The notes beneath the pieces were generated by a model. It was given only the letters and a program-made list of their open reading frames with translations, ran no database searches and had not been told where the DNA came from. This document shows, one piece after another, positions 8,648 through 16,945 of a stretch of 63,354 bases of DNA. Both the position numbers and the translations under genes were made by a program. Source of the stretch: Bacteroidota bacterium (lineage in GTDB: Bacteria; Bacteroidota; Bacteroidia; Flavobacteriales; Weeksellaceae); NCBI GenBank assembly GCA_023399595.1, contig JAEWOR010000005.1, positions 1 to 63,354 on the forward strand, read 5' to 3'. Every line of letters begins with the position of its first letter. Within the stretch, counting starts at the first letter, position 1.

Positions 8648-9287
8648 ATGATTCGCTGCTGTCGCTGTGCAGTGAGCGATCGTAGAATTTAGGCATTTGC
8701 CAATGGTATTTTACCGCTAAAGTTCTAATGCCAACAATTAAAAGTATGGTGAAAACCTGTATGAAAGTGTAAGAAAGACTTGAATATTTTGCTAAAAGAA
8801 TGAAAGCACTTCCGCCCACAATACAGGCTGTTGCGTAAATTTCTTTTCTGAAAATTAATGGAATTCTATTCAAAAGAATATCCCTAATAATTCCTCCAAA
8901 ACAACCCGTTATCGTTCCTAAAGTCATACAAATAAGCGGATGTAAATCGGCATTTAACCCCTTTTGAATACCGATTATGGTGAAAAGTCCCAATCCAAAA
9001 CTATCGAAAATAAAGAGGGTGACTTTAAAATTCTTTTCAATGGATTTAAAAAGCATGGTGAGAACGCAAGTGATAAAAATAAGTGAACACATCCATAAAT
9101 CGTGCATCCAGAAAACGGGAACGTCTAACAATAGATCTCTTACGGTTCCTCCTCCCACAGAAGTTACAAAAGCAATAATTAATACTCCAAAAGGGTCCAA
9201 TCTTTTTTGCATAGCTGCAAAAGTTCCCGACATGGCAAAAGATATCGTTCCAAGGACTTCTATAATAAAGTTGAATTGCTCGTGCAT
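8646..9287 (-). CDS. Trimeric intracellular cation (TRIC) channel family protein (UPF0126)
   Basis: The 213-residue membrane protein has about seven hydrophobic segments and the internal duplication of prokaryotic TRIC proteins. The glycine-rich half-motifs GGGTVRDLLLDVPVFW (about residue 46) and GCFGGIIRDILLNRIP (about residue 129) are clear. Homologues form homotrimeric K+-permeable channels; in bacteria an amino-acid-linked role has also been suggested. It is transcribed alone. The region 5' of its start holds a GGTAATG-type heptamer repeat. Confidence 0.9.
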   Translation of the reverse strand: MHEQFNFIIEVLGTISFAMSGTFAAMQKRLDPFGVLIIAFVTSVGGGTVRDLLLDVPVFWMHDLWMCSLIFITCVLTMLFKSIEKNFKVTLFIFDSFGLGLFTIIGIQKGLNADLHPLICMTLGTITGCFGGIIRDILLNRIPLIFRKEIYATACIVGGSAFILLAKYSSLSYTFIQVFTILLIVGIRTLAVKYHWQMPKFYDRSLHSDSSES

Positions 9288-9298
9288 GCGTTTTTATT

Positions 9299-9326
9299 GG
9301 TAATGGGTGATAGGTAATAGGTTAAA
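9299..9326. repeat. Degenerate 7-nt tandem repeat (GGTAATG type), four units
   Basis: Four consecutive heptamers (GGTAATG, GGTGATA, GGTAATA, GGTTAAA) lie just 5' of the TRIC gene start. This is one member of the 7-nt-period family seen throughout the window. Confidence 0.6.
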
Positions 9327-9382
9327 GTGTAGATTTTTGTGATATTTTAATACATCTCATTTCAAAAATGAGATAAAAAACT

Positions 9383-9410
9383 GACAACTAAAAACTATCA
9401 ACCAACAACT
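9383..9410. repeat. Degenerate 7-nt tandem repeat (AACAACT type), four units
   Basis: Heptamers GACAACT, AAAAACT, ATCAACC, AACAACT end four bases from the coaD stop codon. Confidence 0.55.
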
Positions 9411-9414
9411 AATT

Positions 9415-9873
9415 CTAAACTCTTACTGAATCTGGAACCAAAAGTTCATATTCCCCTTTATGGGTAATAATTTCTCTTACAATACTAGAGCTGATGAATG
9501 ATTTTCCTGAAGAAGTTAATAAAAATACAGTTTCTAATTTTCTGTGCGCCAAAGTTCTGTTGGTATGGGCGATAGCTTTTTCAAATTCAAAATCGGCAGG
9601 GTTTCTTAGTCCACGAAGGATGTATTGGGCATCTTTTTTTATGCAATAATCTACGGTAAGACCTTCGAAAAAATCCACTTCTACATTGGGAAATTCTTTT
9701 ACAGAATCTTTAATAAACTCCATTCTTTTTTCTAATGGGAACATATATTTTTTCTGAGAGTTTTGTCCAATAGCGATAATTAATTTATCAAAAAGGGGAG
9801 CGGCTCTTTCAATAATATCATAATGACCTAATGTAATAGGATCAAAAGAACCTGGGAAAACTGCGATTTTCAT
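9415..9873 (-). CDS. coaD: Pantetheine-phosphate adenylyltransferase
   Basis: CoaD transfers AMP from ATP to 4'-phosphopantetheine, the penultimate step of coenzyme A synthesis. The 152-residue protein shows the nucleotidyltransferase signature GSFDPITLGHYDII (residues 8-21) and the C-terminal FISSSIVREI, the ISSTxxR-type motif. FLTSSGKSFISSS fits the hexameric bacterial enzyme. It follows ddl on the same strand, separated by about 110 bases of heptamer repeats. Confidence 0.96.
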   Translation of the reverse strand: MKIAVFPGSFDPITLGHYDIIERAAPLFDKLIIAIGQNSQKKYMFPLEKRMEFIKDSVKEFPNVEVDFFEGLTVDYCIKKDAQYILRGLRNPADFEFEKAIAHTNRTLAHRKLETVFLLTSSGKSFISSSIVREIITHKGEYELLVPDSVRV

Positions 9874-9884
9874 TTTATATAATT

Positions 9885-9905
9885 ATGAATTATGAATTAT
9901 GAATT
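9885..9905. repeat. ATGAATT heptamer, three exact copies
   Basis: Three perfect tandem copies of ATGAATT lie 12 bases 5' of the coaD start codon, next to the longer TAATATC array. Confidence 0.7.
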
Positions 9906-9914
9906 AGTTTTGTC

Positions 9915-9991
9915 TAATATCTAATGTCTAATATCTAATGTCTAATATCTAATATCTAATATCTAACGTCTAATATCTAACGTCTAATGTT
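9915..9991. repeat. TAATATC-type heptamer array, 11 units, overlapping the ddl 3' end
   Basis: Eleven consecutive 7-nt units (TAATATC, TAATGTC and TAACGTC variants) fill the ddl-coaD gap. The last units include the ddl stop codon and its final codons on the minus strand. Confidence 0.85.
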
Positions 9992-10976
9992 TAACTTTTC
10001 TAAGTGCTTTTTCAACTTCATTACCACAAAGGTCTTTGATGGAAATTCCGTAATGTTTAGCTTGTTGAGGAAGAATACTTGCAGGAGAAAAACCAGGATT
10101 GGTATTCATTTCAAGCATATAAGGAGTTCCGTTCATAATGATATATTCACTGCGGGAAAATCCACTCATTCCCAAAGAATCGTAGGCTTTTTTCGCAATG
10201 TTTTCTACTTTAATCTTTGTTTCTTCGTCTATTCTTGCAGGAGTAATTTCTTCTGAAGCACCTTCATATTTAGCTTGATAATCAAAAAACTCATTTTTAG
10301 AAACAATTTCTGTAATTCCTAAAACAATAGTTTCTCCTTGATAATCGATAACTCCTACAGAAACTTCCGTTCCGTCTAAGAAACTTTCGATTAAGATTTC
10401 ATTATCTTCCTTAAAAGCTAGTTCTAGTGCAGGTTTCAGTTCATATTTTTCTTTTACTTTAGAAACACCTAATGAAGATCCACTTTGGTTAGGTTTTACA
10501 AAAAGTGGAAGTTGAAGTGTATTTATAATTTCCTCTTCATTAACTTCTTCTCCTTTTCTTATATAAATACTTTGTGCGGAAGGAATTCCATATTTAGATA
10601 AAACAGCAAGAGTGTCTTTTTTATTAAAAGTTAGGGCACTTTGGTAAAAATCACAACCTGTATAAGTTTGTCCAATAGTGTCCCAATAGGCTTGTAGAAT
10701 ACCGTTTTCACCTGGTGTCCCGTGGATAATGTTAAAGCAAACATCGAATTTAACATCAAATCCACTTTCAAGATTTACAGAGAAATCAGCTTTATTGATA
10801 GGCGTTTTTTCGTTACGATCGTCAATGAAATACCATTCGTCTTTTAAAATAACGACTTTATATACATTGTAAAGATCTCTGTCTAGAGAATCATAAATTA
10901 ACTGACCGCTTTTTAGGGATACCACATATTCATCTGAATAGCCTCCCATAACTACGGCAACATTCTTTTTGCTCAT
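9984..10976 (-). CDS. ddl: D-alanine--D-alanine ligase
   Basis: Ddl joins two D-alanines with ATP hydrolysis in the cytoplasm to supply the peptidoglycan stem peptide. The 330-residue ATP-grasp protein has the N-terminal VAVVMGGYSDEYVVSLKSG, the NIIHGTPGENG segment near residue 83, FVKPNQSGSSLGVSKV in the ATP-binding region and the C-terminal LEMNTNPGF metal-binding motif. Gene order coaD-ddl with a divergent PASTA gene is typical of flavobacteria. The last two sense codons and stop lie within a heptamer array, so the extreme C-terminus may vary between relatives. Confidence 0.96.
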   Translation of the reverse strand: MSKKNVAVVMGGYSDEYVVSLKSGQLIYDSLDRDLYNVYKVVILKDEWYFIDDRNEKTPINKADFSVNLESGFDVKFDVCFNIIHGTPGENGILQAYWDTIGQTYTGCDFYQSALTFNKKDTLAVLSKYGIPSAQSIYIRKGEEVNEEEIINTLQLPLFVKPNQSGSSLGVSKVKEKYELKPALELAFKEDNEILIESFLDGTEVSVGVIDYQGETIVLGITEIVSKNEFFDYQAKYEGASEEITPARIDEETKIKVENIAKKAYDSLGMSGFSRSEYIIMNGTPYMLEMNTNPGFSPASILPQQAKHYGISIKDLCGNEVEKALRKVKH

Positions 10977-10996
10977 AATATATTGGTATGATGTGG

Positions 10997-11004
10997 CAAA
11001 TTTA
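10997..11004 (-). promoter_or_regulatory. Bacteroidota -7 promoter box for ddl
   Basis: The minus strand reads TAAATTTG, a match to TAnnTTTG, about 20 bases 5' of the ddl start. Confidence 0.55.
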
Positions 11005-11096
11005 ATAATTTTATGAGATGATTCTATGGATTTACGCTTTTTTTAAAATCTATTGTATTTTCTGATTTCAAAAAAATAAATTTTAAAATTATTACC

Positions 11097-11104
11097 TATA
11101 TTTG
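11097..11104 (+). promoter_or_regulatory. Bacteroidota -7 promoter box for the PASTA gene
   Basis: TATATTTG matches TAnnTTTG and ends 25 bases before the start codon at 11130. Confidence 0.55.
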
Positions 11105-11129
11105 CCGTTATAATTAAAGTAAGTTACAG

Positions 11130-12197
11130 ATGTTGAAATCACTTTTCAATTGGAAAGTTTTAGTTAACTTGTTAGTAGCCATAGGTATCTTTGTAGGATT
11201 AGTATGGCTTACATTTCGTTGGTTAGAATACCACACCCATCATGGACAGGAAATTCCTGTTCCTAATGTTATTAATAAAACTGTACAAGATGCAGTGAAA
11301 ATTTTGGACGATGTAGGTTTAGACTATGAAATCGACAGTGCAGAATATAATCCTAAATTTAAACCTTTACAAGTGCTTCAAATATCTCCTATGCCTGGTT
11401 CTAGGGTAAAAGATGGTAGATCTGTCTATTTAAAGATAAATCCGAGAACTTGGGCTAAAGTTTCTGTTCCAGATGTCCTTAATAAATATTCTGGATTGGC
11501 GTTTCAGCGTTTAGAGCAAGTTGGTTTAAAAGTAGGAGATACTATTTATGAACCCAGTATCCAAAGAGACGCAGTTATCAGAATGATGATGAAGGGTAAA
11601 GAAGTGAAGCCTGGAGACCAGCTTGCGAGATTTAGTATTATAGATTTAGTAATTGGTACTGGTCCGATGAGAAATATTTCTATTCCTAATGTGGTGGGTC
11701 TAACAGTAAAAGAAGCTAAAGTTGTTATTGCAAGAAGCTTATTCGAAGTTGGATTGGTTGAACATGAAGATGGTGGCCAAAGCGATTCTGATATTGTGTA
11801 CTATCAAGATCCTGGATTTGGAGATTTACGAGACCAAGGAATGCAAATAGATTTGTGGGCAAGTAAAAAAACTCCAGCCGAGATGCAAGGGAAAATTAAT
11901 CAACTGAATTCTATTTACAGAATAAAGATAGATACTACTTTACCACCGGTGCATTACGAGGAAGTTCCAATATATAGCAATCCAGAGCCAGTAACGTCTG
12001 CTCCAGCGCCTAAAGTTGAATCTCCCCAACCAGTGCAACCAAAAGCAACAACGCCAAGTTCTAATACTTCAAGTGTTCCCAAAAATAATACAACTAACAA
12101 TAAAGTAGATACAAAGCCTAAAACTAGTGGAACAACTAATACAAGCGTTCCGAAAACTACAGAAAAACCCAAGCCTAAAAAGGTAGTTGTAGAATAA
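11130..12197 (+). CDS. PASTA domain membrane protein
   Basis: The 355-residue protein has a short cytoplasmic start, one membrane segment (about residues 12-28) and three PASTA domains at about 40-108, 112-182 and 185-250 (each opening with a VPNVIN, VPDVLN or IPNVVG-like strand). A low-complexity Thr/Pro/Lys/Ser tail follows. PASTA domains bind uncrosslinked peptidoglycan or beta-lactams in Gram-positive kinases and PBPs; here no kinase or transpeptidase domain is attached. The position between ddl and an RluA-type gene is conserved in flavobacteria and suggests an envelope role. Confidence 0.85.
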   Translation: MLKSLFNWKVLVNLLVAIGIFVGLVWLTFRWLEYHTHHGQEIPVPNVINKTVQDAVKILDDVGLDYEIDSAEYNPKFKPLQVLQISPMPGSRVKDGRSVYLKINPRTWAKVSVPDVLNKYSGLAFQRLEQVGLKVGDTIYEPSIQRDAVIRMMMKGKEVKPGDQLARFSIIDLVIGTGPMRNISIPNVVGLTVKEAKVVIARSLFEVGLVEHEDGGQSDSDIVYYQDPGFGDLRDQGMQIDLWASKKTPAEMQGKINQLNSIYRIKIDTTLPPVHYEEVPIYSNPEPVTSAPAPKVESPQPVQPKATTPSSNTSSVPKNNTTNNKVDTKPKTSGTTNTSVPKTTEKPKPKKVVVE

Positions 12198-12220
12198 TTT
12201 AAAAAAACTTTACTCAACAT

Positions 12221-12250
12221 AGCTTCAACTCCAAACGTTGAAGCTTTTTA
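12221..12250 (+). terminator. Terminator of the PASTA gene
   Basis: A 9-bp stem AGCTTCAAC/GTTGAAGCT with a 7-nt loop is followed by TTTTT, 23 bases after the PASTA stop codon. Confidence 0.85.
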
Positions 12251-12262
12251 TTTAAAAAATAT

Positions 12263-13327
12263 ATGAACGAGGAAAATGATAACTTTTTGGATGGAAATTT
12301 TGCCCAAGAAACGAATATAGATATTGATGAGGAAAATGCTGGGCTTTATGAACATCTTAACTTAACAGTAGATCCCAAACAAGAGCCCTTGCGAATAGAT
12401 AAATTTTTACTTATCTACAGACAAAACTCTTCCCGAAATAAAATCTCACAAACTTGTAGAGCTGGGAATGTTATTGTAAATGGCATTCCTGTAAAGCAAA
12501 ACTACAGAGTCAAACCGGGAGACCAAATTTCTGTTCTGTTAACGCGCCCTCCAAGAGAAAACGTTATTATTCCTCAAGATATCCCCGTTAATATTATTTA
12601 TGAAGATGAAGATTTAGTGGTTGTGGACAAAAATGCAGGAATGGTGGTGCATCCTGGTTTTGGAAATTGGGACGGAACCTTAGTGAATGCATTGGCTTCT
12701 CATTTCCAGAAAAATGGCGTGAAATCTGATTTGGATAGAGTAGGACTAGTGCATCGTATTGATAAAGATACATCTGGACTTTTAGTAATCGCTAAAAACG
12801 AATATGCTTTAAGTTTTCTTGCCAAACAGTTTTTTGAACGTACTACCAAGAGATTGTATTGGGCATTTGTTTGGGGAAATGTTCAAGAAGATGAAGGAAC
12901 AATCCGCGGACATATCGGAAGACATATTAAAAATAGAATGCAAATGACGGTTTATGAAGATGGAAGTCAGGGGAAACATGCTGTAACGCATTATAAAGTG
13001 ATAGAAAGATTTAAATATATGACTTGGGTAGAGTGCAAACTAGAAACAGGAAGAACACACCAGATTAGAGCTCACTTCAAACACATAGGTCATACTTTAT
13101 TTAATGATGAAAGATATGAAGGGCATACGCCTTTAAGAGGTGTTAACTTACCTAAGTACAAGCAGTTCATTAAAAATGTATTTGAAATTTTACCAAGACA
13201 TGCATTGCATGCACACACTTTGGGATTTGTGCACCCAACTACCAAAAAAGAAATGTATTTTGAGAGTCCAATGCCATCGGATATGGAAGAAGCTGTAAAA
13301 AAATGGAGAAAATATTTAGAAAATTGA
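12263..13327 (+). CDS. RluA family pseudouridine synthase (RluD-like)
   Basis: The 354-residue enzyme isomerises uridines in rRNA (23S, if it is a true RluD). An S4 RNA-binding domain occupies about residues 40-110 (RIDKFLLIYRQNSSRNKISQ), and the catalytic domain carries GLVHRIDKDTSGLLVIAKN, in which the Asp is the nucleophile. LETGRTHQIRAHFKHIGH completes the family signature. An acidic N-terminal extension of about 35 residues precedes the S4 domain. The exact RNA target cannot be read from the sequence. Confidence 0.9.
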   Translation: MNEENDNFLDGNFAQETNIDIDEENAGLYEHLNLTVDPKQEPLRIDKFLLIYRQNSSRNKISQTCRAGNVIVNGIPVKQNYRVKPGDQISVLLTRPPRENVIIPQDIPVNIIYEDEDLVVVDKNAGMVVHPGFGNWDGTLVNALASHFQKNGVKSDLDRVGLVHRIDKDTSGLLVIAKNEYALSFLAKQFFERTTKRLYWAFVWGNVQEDEGTIRGHIGRHIKNRMQMTVYEDGSQGKHAVTHYKVIERFKYMTWVECKLETGRTHQIRAHFKHIGHTLFNDERYEGHTPLRGVNLPKYKQFIKNVFEILPRHALHAHTLGFVHPTTKKEMYFESPMPSDMEEAVKKWRKYLEN

Positions 13328-13347
13328 ATATATATTAAGAAATTTTT

Positions 13348-13355
13348 TATATTTG
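13348..13355 (+). promoter_or_regulatory. Bacteroidota -7 promoter box for porP/sprF
   Basis: TATATTTG matches TAnnTTTG and ends 23 bases 5' of the PorP/SprF start codon. Confidence 0.55.
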
Positions 13356-13378
13356 TTGAACTGAAATCAAGATTTGTT

Positions 13379-14329
13379 ATGAGAAAACTATATGCTATCG
13401 TATGTTTGGCCCTTTTATCTAATGCATACAAAGCACAAGAATCTTTACCATATTATCAGCAATATCTTTTGGATGGTGAGTTCTTATTTAACCCTGCACA
13501 CTACGGAAAAACAGATTATGTGCAGTTAAATGCTAATTATCAACAACAGTTTTCAAAGTTTAGTGAATCTCCTAATGTACAATCTTTAGGAATTAACGCT
13601 AATATCTTTGATAGAGTTGGAGCAGGACTTTCTGTATTTAGAGATAGTAATGGTCCAATATCTGCGGGTGGTATTACAGCGGGAGCTTCTTACTTTATTC
13701 CAATTAGTAGTGATGGTGAAAGAAAAGACCAATTTTCATTTGGTACAAGTGTCAACTTCTATAACATGAATTTTGATTACACAAAAGTGAATGTAGAAGA
13801 CCTTAGTGATCCATTATTGTACGGACAAGAAGGTAACATTTTTATGGTATATGCTAACTTCGGTTTAGCTGCTACTTTTAAAAATGTATTTGCATCCGCT
13901 TCGGTTAACGATATCGCTTTAACTAATGATGAAGCTATTACCAATGGTATTGAACCTTCACCAATTAAAATCTTCTTAAACTTAGGTTACGATTGGCATT
14001 TTGGAGATAATATGTATGTTACTCCTTCAGTTTTAGTTAATTTGAATACTAACTCTACAAGAATGATCGACTATAACTTAATGGGTACATTCTATAACGA
14101 AATTAACTCATTCTCTTTAGGAGCGAGTTTCAGATCAGTTCAAAATAGATTTGACAGCCAGAGTTTAGCAATTGCACCAGTAGTTAAATTGAAATTCAAC
14201 CAATTTATGGTGGGAGCTACTTACAACATCGGAATGTCTGATATTCAGACTTATGGTGGAAACTCTTTCATGTTAAGTGTAGGATATAATTTCGATAACT
14301 TCATCAATAGAAGAGGATTTAGATACTAA
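13379..14329 (+). CDS. PorP/SprF family type IX secretion system membrane protein
   Basis: The 316-residue protein has a signal peptide (MRKLYAIVCLALLSNAYKAQ) followed by alternating beta-strands of an outer-membrane barrel. It opens with the family hallmark YYQQYLLDGEFLFNPAHYG. The end (SVGYNFDNFINRRGFRY) finishes in aromatics as outer-membrane barrels do. PorP/SprF-like proteins are outer-membrane partners of type IX secretion or gliding adhesins and occur in many copies per genome, usually beside their cognate adhesin. No such large gene lies next to this one. Confidence 0.88.
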   Translation: MRKLYAIVCLALLSNAYKAQESLPYYQQYLLDGEFLFNPAHYGKTDYVQLNANYQQQFSKFSESPNVQSLGINANIFDRVGAGLSVFRDSNGPISAGGITAGASYFIPISSDGERKDQFSFGTSVNFYNMNFDYTKVNVEDLSDPLLYGQEGNIFMVYANFGLAATFKNVFASASVNDIALTNDEAITNGIEPSPIKIFLNLGYDWHFGDNMYVTPSVLVNLNTNSTRMIDYNLMGTFYNEINSFSLGASFRSVQNRFDSQSLAIAPVVKLKFNQFMVGATYNIGMSDIQTYGGNSFMLSVGYNFDNFINRRGFRY

Positions 14330-14352
14330 TATCATTTAATTATAATAAATTT

Positions 14353-14380
14353 GAGCTCTGATTTTTTCAGAGCTTTTTTT
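14353..14380 (+). terminator. Terminator abutting the hemW start codon
   Basis: GAGCTCTG pairs with CAGAGCTT-like sequence across a short T-rich loop, followed by seven T residues, 23 bases after the porP/sprF stop. The T-tract ends immediately before the hemW ATG. Confidence 0.8.
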
Positions 14381-15505
14381 ATGATTTACATTCACATACC
14401 TTTTTGCAAACAAAAATGCAGTTACTGTAACTTTCATTTTTCCACATCTCTTCAGCACAAAGAAGAAATGCTAGCTAGTATTAAAAAAGAAATTTCATTG
14501 CGCAAAGATGAACTTCAAAATAAAAAACTGAAATCATTGTATTTTGGTGGTGGAACGCCTTCCATTTTAGGAGTGGATGAAATTAAAAGTATTACAGATG
14601 AGGTTTTGCAATATTTTGAATTTGCTAACAATATAGAAGTTACCCTAGAAGCCAATCCTGATGATTTGGATAAAAACTTCTTGCGAGAACTTTCTACATC
14701 ATTTATTAATAGACTTTCTATTGGAACACAGAGTTTTTATGAAGAGGATTTAAAATTAATGAATCGTGCTCATAATGCTTCTCAAGCCGAAGATTCCATT
14801 AAAAGAGCTCAGGATTTTGGATTCGAAAATATAAGCATTGATCTTATTTATGGTTCTCCTACTTCGAATTTGGAAATTTGGAAAGAAAATCTCAATAAAA
14901 CCATTCTATTAGAAATTCCACATATTTCTTCTTACGCTTTAACGGTTGAACCTAAAACAGCCTTGGAAAATTGGATTTCAAAAGGAAAAACCACTTCTCC
15001 TAATGAAACTGAGCAGAATGAAGAATTCTATTTCATGTCAGAATTTTTAAAGCAAAATGGCTTTGATCACTATGAGATTTCCAATTTTGGAAAACCTGGA
15101 TTTCACTCCAAACACAATTCTGCGTATTGGAAGTATAAAGAATATTTAGGGATTGGACCTTCTGCGCATTCTTATGATGGTAGAAATTCCAGAAGCTGGA
15201 ATGTTGCCAATAATACACAATATATGAAGAGCATAAAAGACAATATTCTTCCACAAGAAACCGAAATTTTAAGTGAAAAAGACCAATTCAATGAAATGAT
15301 GATGATAGGTTTACGAACGATTTGGGGGGTAGATTTAACTCATTTTCAACAGGATTTCTCTGATGAGGTTTTAGAACATTTTAAAAATGAAACGACTCAA
15401 AAACTCTCTGAAGGAATTCTCATTATAGAAGATAATCACCTTAAAATTCCAGAAAAACATTGGTTTCTAGCCGATGGAATTGCCTCTGACTTATTTATTG
15501 TCTAG
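14381..15505 (+). CDS. hemW: Radical SAM HemW (coproporphyrinogen III oxidase-like, heme chaperone family)
   Basis: HemW proteins are radical SAM enzymes related to HemN that bind heme and are thought to deliver it to respiratory enzymes. The start at 14381 gives MIYIHIPFCKQKCSYCNF at the N-terminus, with the CxxxCxxC cluster motif at residues 9-16 region. A TTG start 30 bases upstream would run through the terminator stem and is rejected. YFGGGTPS and the C-terminal HemN domain complete the family. At 374 residues it is of standard length. The stop codon falls in the first unit of a heptamer repeat. Confidence 0.88.
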   Translation: MIYIHIPFCKQKCSYCNFHFSTSLQHKEEMLASIKKEISLRKDELQNKKLKSLYFGGGTPSILGVDEIKSITDEVLQYFEFANNIEVTLEANPDDLDKNFLRELSTSFINRLSIGTQSFYEEDLKLMNRAHNASQAEDSIKRAQDFGFENISIDLIYGSPTSNLEIWKENLNKTILLEIPHISSYALTVEPKTALENWISKGKTTSPNETEQNEEFYFMSEFLKQNGFDHYEISNFGKPGFHSKHNSAYWKYKEYLGIGPSAHSYDGRNSRSWNVANNTQYMKSIKDNILPQETEILSEKDQFNEMMMIGLRTIWGVDLTHFQQDFSDEVLEHFKNETTQKLSEGILIIEDNHLKIPEKHWFLADGIASDLFIV

Positions 15506-15559
15506 AAGTTAGAAGTTAGAAGTTAGAAGTTAGAGGTTAGAAGTTAGAGGTTAGAGAAT
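15504..15559. repeat. AGAAGTT-type heptamer array, eight units, overlapping the hemW stop
   Basis: AGAAGTT is repeated four times exactly, then alternates with AGAGGTT and ends with AGAGAAT. The first unit overlaps the hemW stop codon TAG. Confidence 0.85.
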
Positions 15560-15636
15560 TTTTAGTTTTTTGGATAATGAGATTGAGTCATTGCTAGATA
15601 ATTGCATTATTACATTGTTAGATTAATATTGTTCAG

Positions 15637-15644
15637 TATTTTTG
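15637..15644 (+). promoter_or_regulatory. Bacteroidota -7 promoter box for murI
   Basis: TATTTTTG matches TAnnTTTG. It overlaps a TTG at 15642 that could otherwise be taken as the murI start, arguing for the later TTG at 15663. Confidence 0.55.
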
Positions 15645-15662
15645 TATAAAATTTCAAACGTT

Positions 15663-16490
15663 TTGAAGGCAAAACAAAATTTCAATCACCTTTCTCCAGA
15701 TCAACCTATTGGTGTTTTCGACAGTGGAGTGGGTGGACTTACCGTAGCCAAAGAAATTAAAAGGCTGCTTCCTCATGAAGACATTATCTATTTCGGAGAT
15801 ACCAAACATCTTCCCTATGGTGAAAAATCTAAGGAAGCTATAACGCAATATTCTAAGCAAATTACCCAGTTTTTATTGGATCAGAATTGTAAAGCGATTG
15901 TTATTGCTTGTAATACCGCAACCGCAAATGCATTGCCAGAAATTCTGGAATTAGTGGATGGTAGAGTTCCTGTAATTGATGTTATAAACCCCGTTGCAGA
16001 AAAAGTTTCTTACGAAATTCATAATAATGTGGGAGTTATTGCCACAAAAGCCACTGTAAATTCTGGTTTGTATAAAAAAAGTATCCGAAAACATAATAAA
16101 TTTATTAAAGTAGACGAGTTGCCGACGCCTTTATTGGTTCCAGCGATTGAAGAAGGCTTTAAAAATCACCCAATTACTCATGCTATTATTTATAATTATT
16201 TGAGCAATAGCAAACTTAAAAATATCGAAACCCTTATTTTAGGTTGTACCCATTATCCACTTTTGATAGATGAAATAAAACAATACTATGGAAACCGAGT
16301 TCGCGTAATTGATTCTCCGAATATTGTTGCCAACCATTTAAAAAGTATTTTGGACAAATATCATTTGTTGAATTTAGATAACCATAAACCTAATTATCAT
16401 TTCTATCTTTCAGATATCACTAAAAACTTTGAGAAAATATCTAAAAAATTCTTCGGGAAATCTATAGATTTAGAATTGAAAGTCTTATAA
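15663..16490 (+). CDS. murI: Glutamate racemase
   Basis: MurI converts L- to D-glutamate for peptidoglycan synthesis. The protein shows GVFDSGVGGLTVAKEI near the N-terminus, the first catalytic Cys in IACNTATANALP and the second in LILGCTHYPLL. No ATG lies upstream of the conserved start. TTG at 15663 gives a 275-residue protein of normal length and lies a sensible distance after a promoter box, whereas TTG at 15642 is inside that box. It is probably transcribed alone. Confidence 0.93.
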   Translation: MKAKQNFNHLSPDQPIGVFDSGVGGLTVAKEIKRLLPHEDIIYFGDTKHLPYGEKSKEAITQYSKQITQFLLDQNCKAIVIACNTATANALPEILELVDGRVPVIDVINPVAEKVSYEIHNNVGVIATKATVNSGLYKKSIRKHNKFIKVDELPTPLLVPAIEEGFKNHPITHAIIYNYLSNSKLKNIETLILGCTHYPLLIDEIKQYYGNRVRVIDSPNIVANHLKSILDKYHLLNLDNHKPNYHFYLSDITKNFEKISKKFFGKSIDLELKVL

Positions 16491-16529
16491 AACTTAATTT
16501 TATTGCTCGTTTTACGTATAATGTTTAAT

Positions 16530-16600
16530 TTTAACGCAAAGTCCGCAAAGTTTTTTTGAAAAAGAAACTGTTTTTAAGTCCGCAAAGGCGTTTTTACTTC
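16530..16600. repeat. Short GCAAAG-type interspersed repeat in the murI downstream gap
   Basis: AACGCAAAGTCCGCAAAG recurs as GTCCGCAAAGGCG about 50 bases later. It resembles a low-complexity motif frequent between flavobacterial genes. No gene is visible between 16491 and 16665. Confidence 0.35.
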
Positions 16601-16665
16601 ACAAAAGCTGTAAAGATTTTAATTATTATAGATAACGGAAATTCATTATATTCAAATAAGAAATC

Positions 16666-16884
16666 ATGAAAAAAGCCTTCATCTTTACTTTTTTAAGTTA
16701 TTTTGTCTATACTGTATTGTTTTACCTCCTTCTCGGAAATGTTCTTGAAGGTTTTTACTTGATTATTGGACTTGTTTTGGGACAAATTTTTTTAATACCA
16801 GTTTTTAAGGAAGTTAATTATCAATCGGGAGCAAAAATTCAAGTAAAATGGCTGTGGAGTAAAAAAGTTTTTTTTGAAATTTAG
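16666..16884 (+). CDS. Small membrane protein, function unknown
   Basis: The 72-residue product has two hydrophobic segments (about residues 5-22 and 30-46), a basic N-terminus and a short C-terminal tail. Its ATG and a downstream bidirectional hairpin support a real gene, but no family is recognised. It sits alone between murI and rsmD. Confidence 0.55.
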   Translation: MKKAFIFTFLSYFVYTVLFYLLLGNVLEGFYLIIGLVLGQIFLIPVFKEVNYQSGAKIQVKWLWSKKVFFEI

Positions 16885-16899
16885 AAGTAAGAAACAAAA

Positions 16900-16925
16900 A
16901 AAGTTGCACCTCTAGATGCAACTTA
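16900..16925. terminator. Bidirectional terminator between convergent genes
   Basis: AAGTTGCA pairs with TGCAACTT around CCTCTAGA-type loop sequence, with A-run on the left. It lies between the small membrane protein gene (+) and rsmD (-). Confidence 0.75.
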
Positions 16926-16945
16926 TCTTATTTTATATTAGAAAT

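Noticed and set aside
9915..9991. Possible CRISPR array in the repeat region
   Set aside because: The units are contiguous 7-mers without spacers, and no cas gene is in the window.
14351..14380. TTG start for hemW 30 bases upstream
   Set aside because: These codons lie in a terminator stem and encode residues unlike the conserved HemW N-terminus, which begins at 14381.
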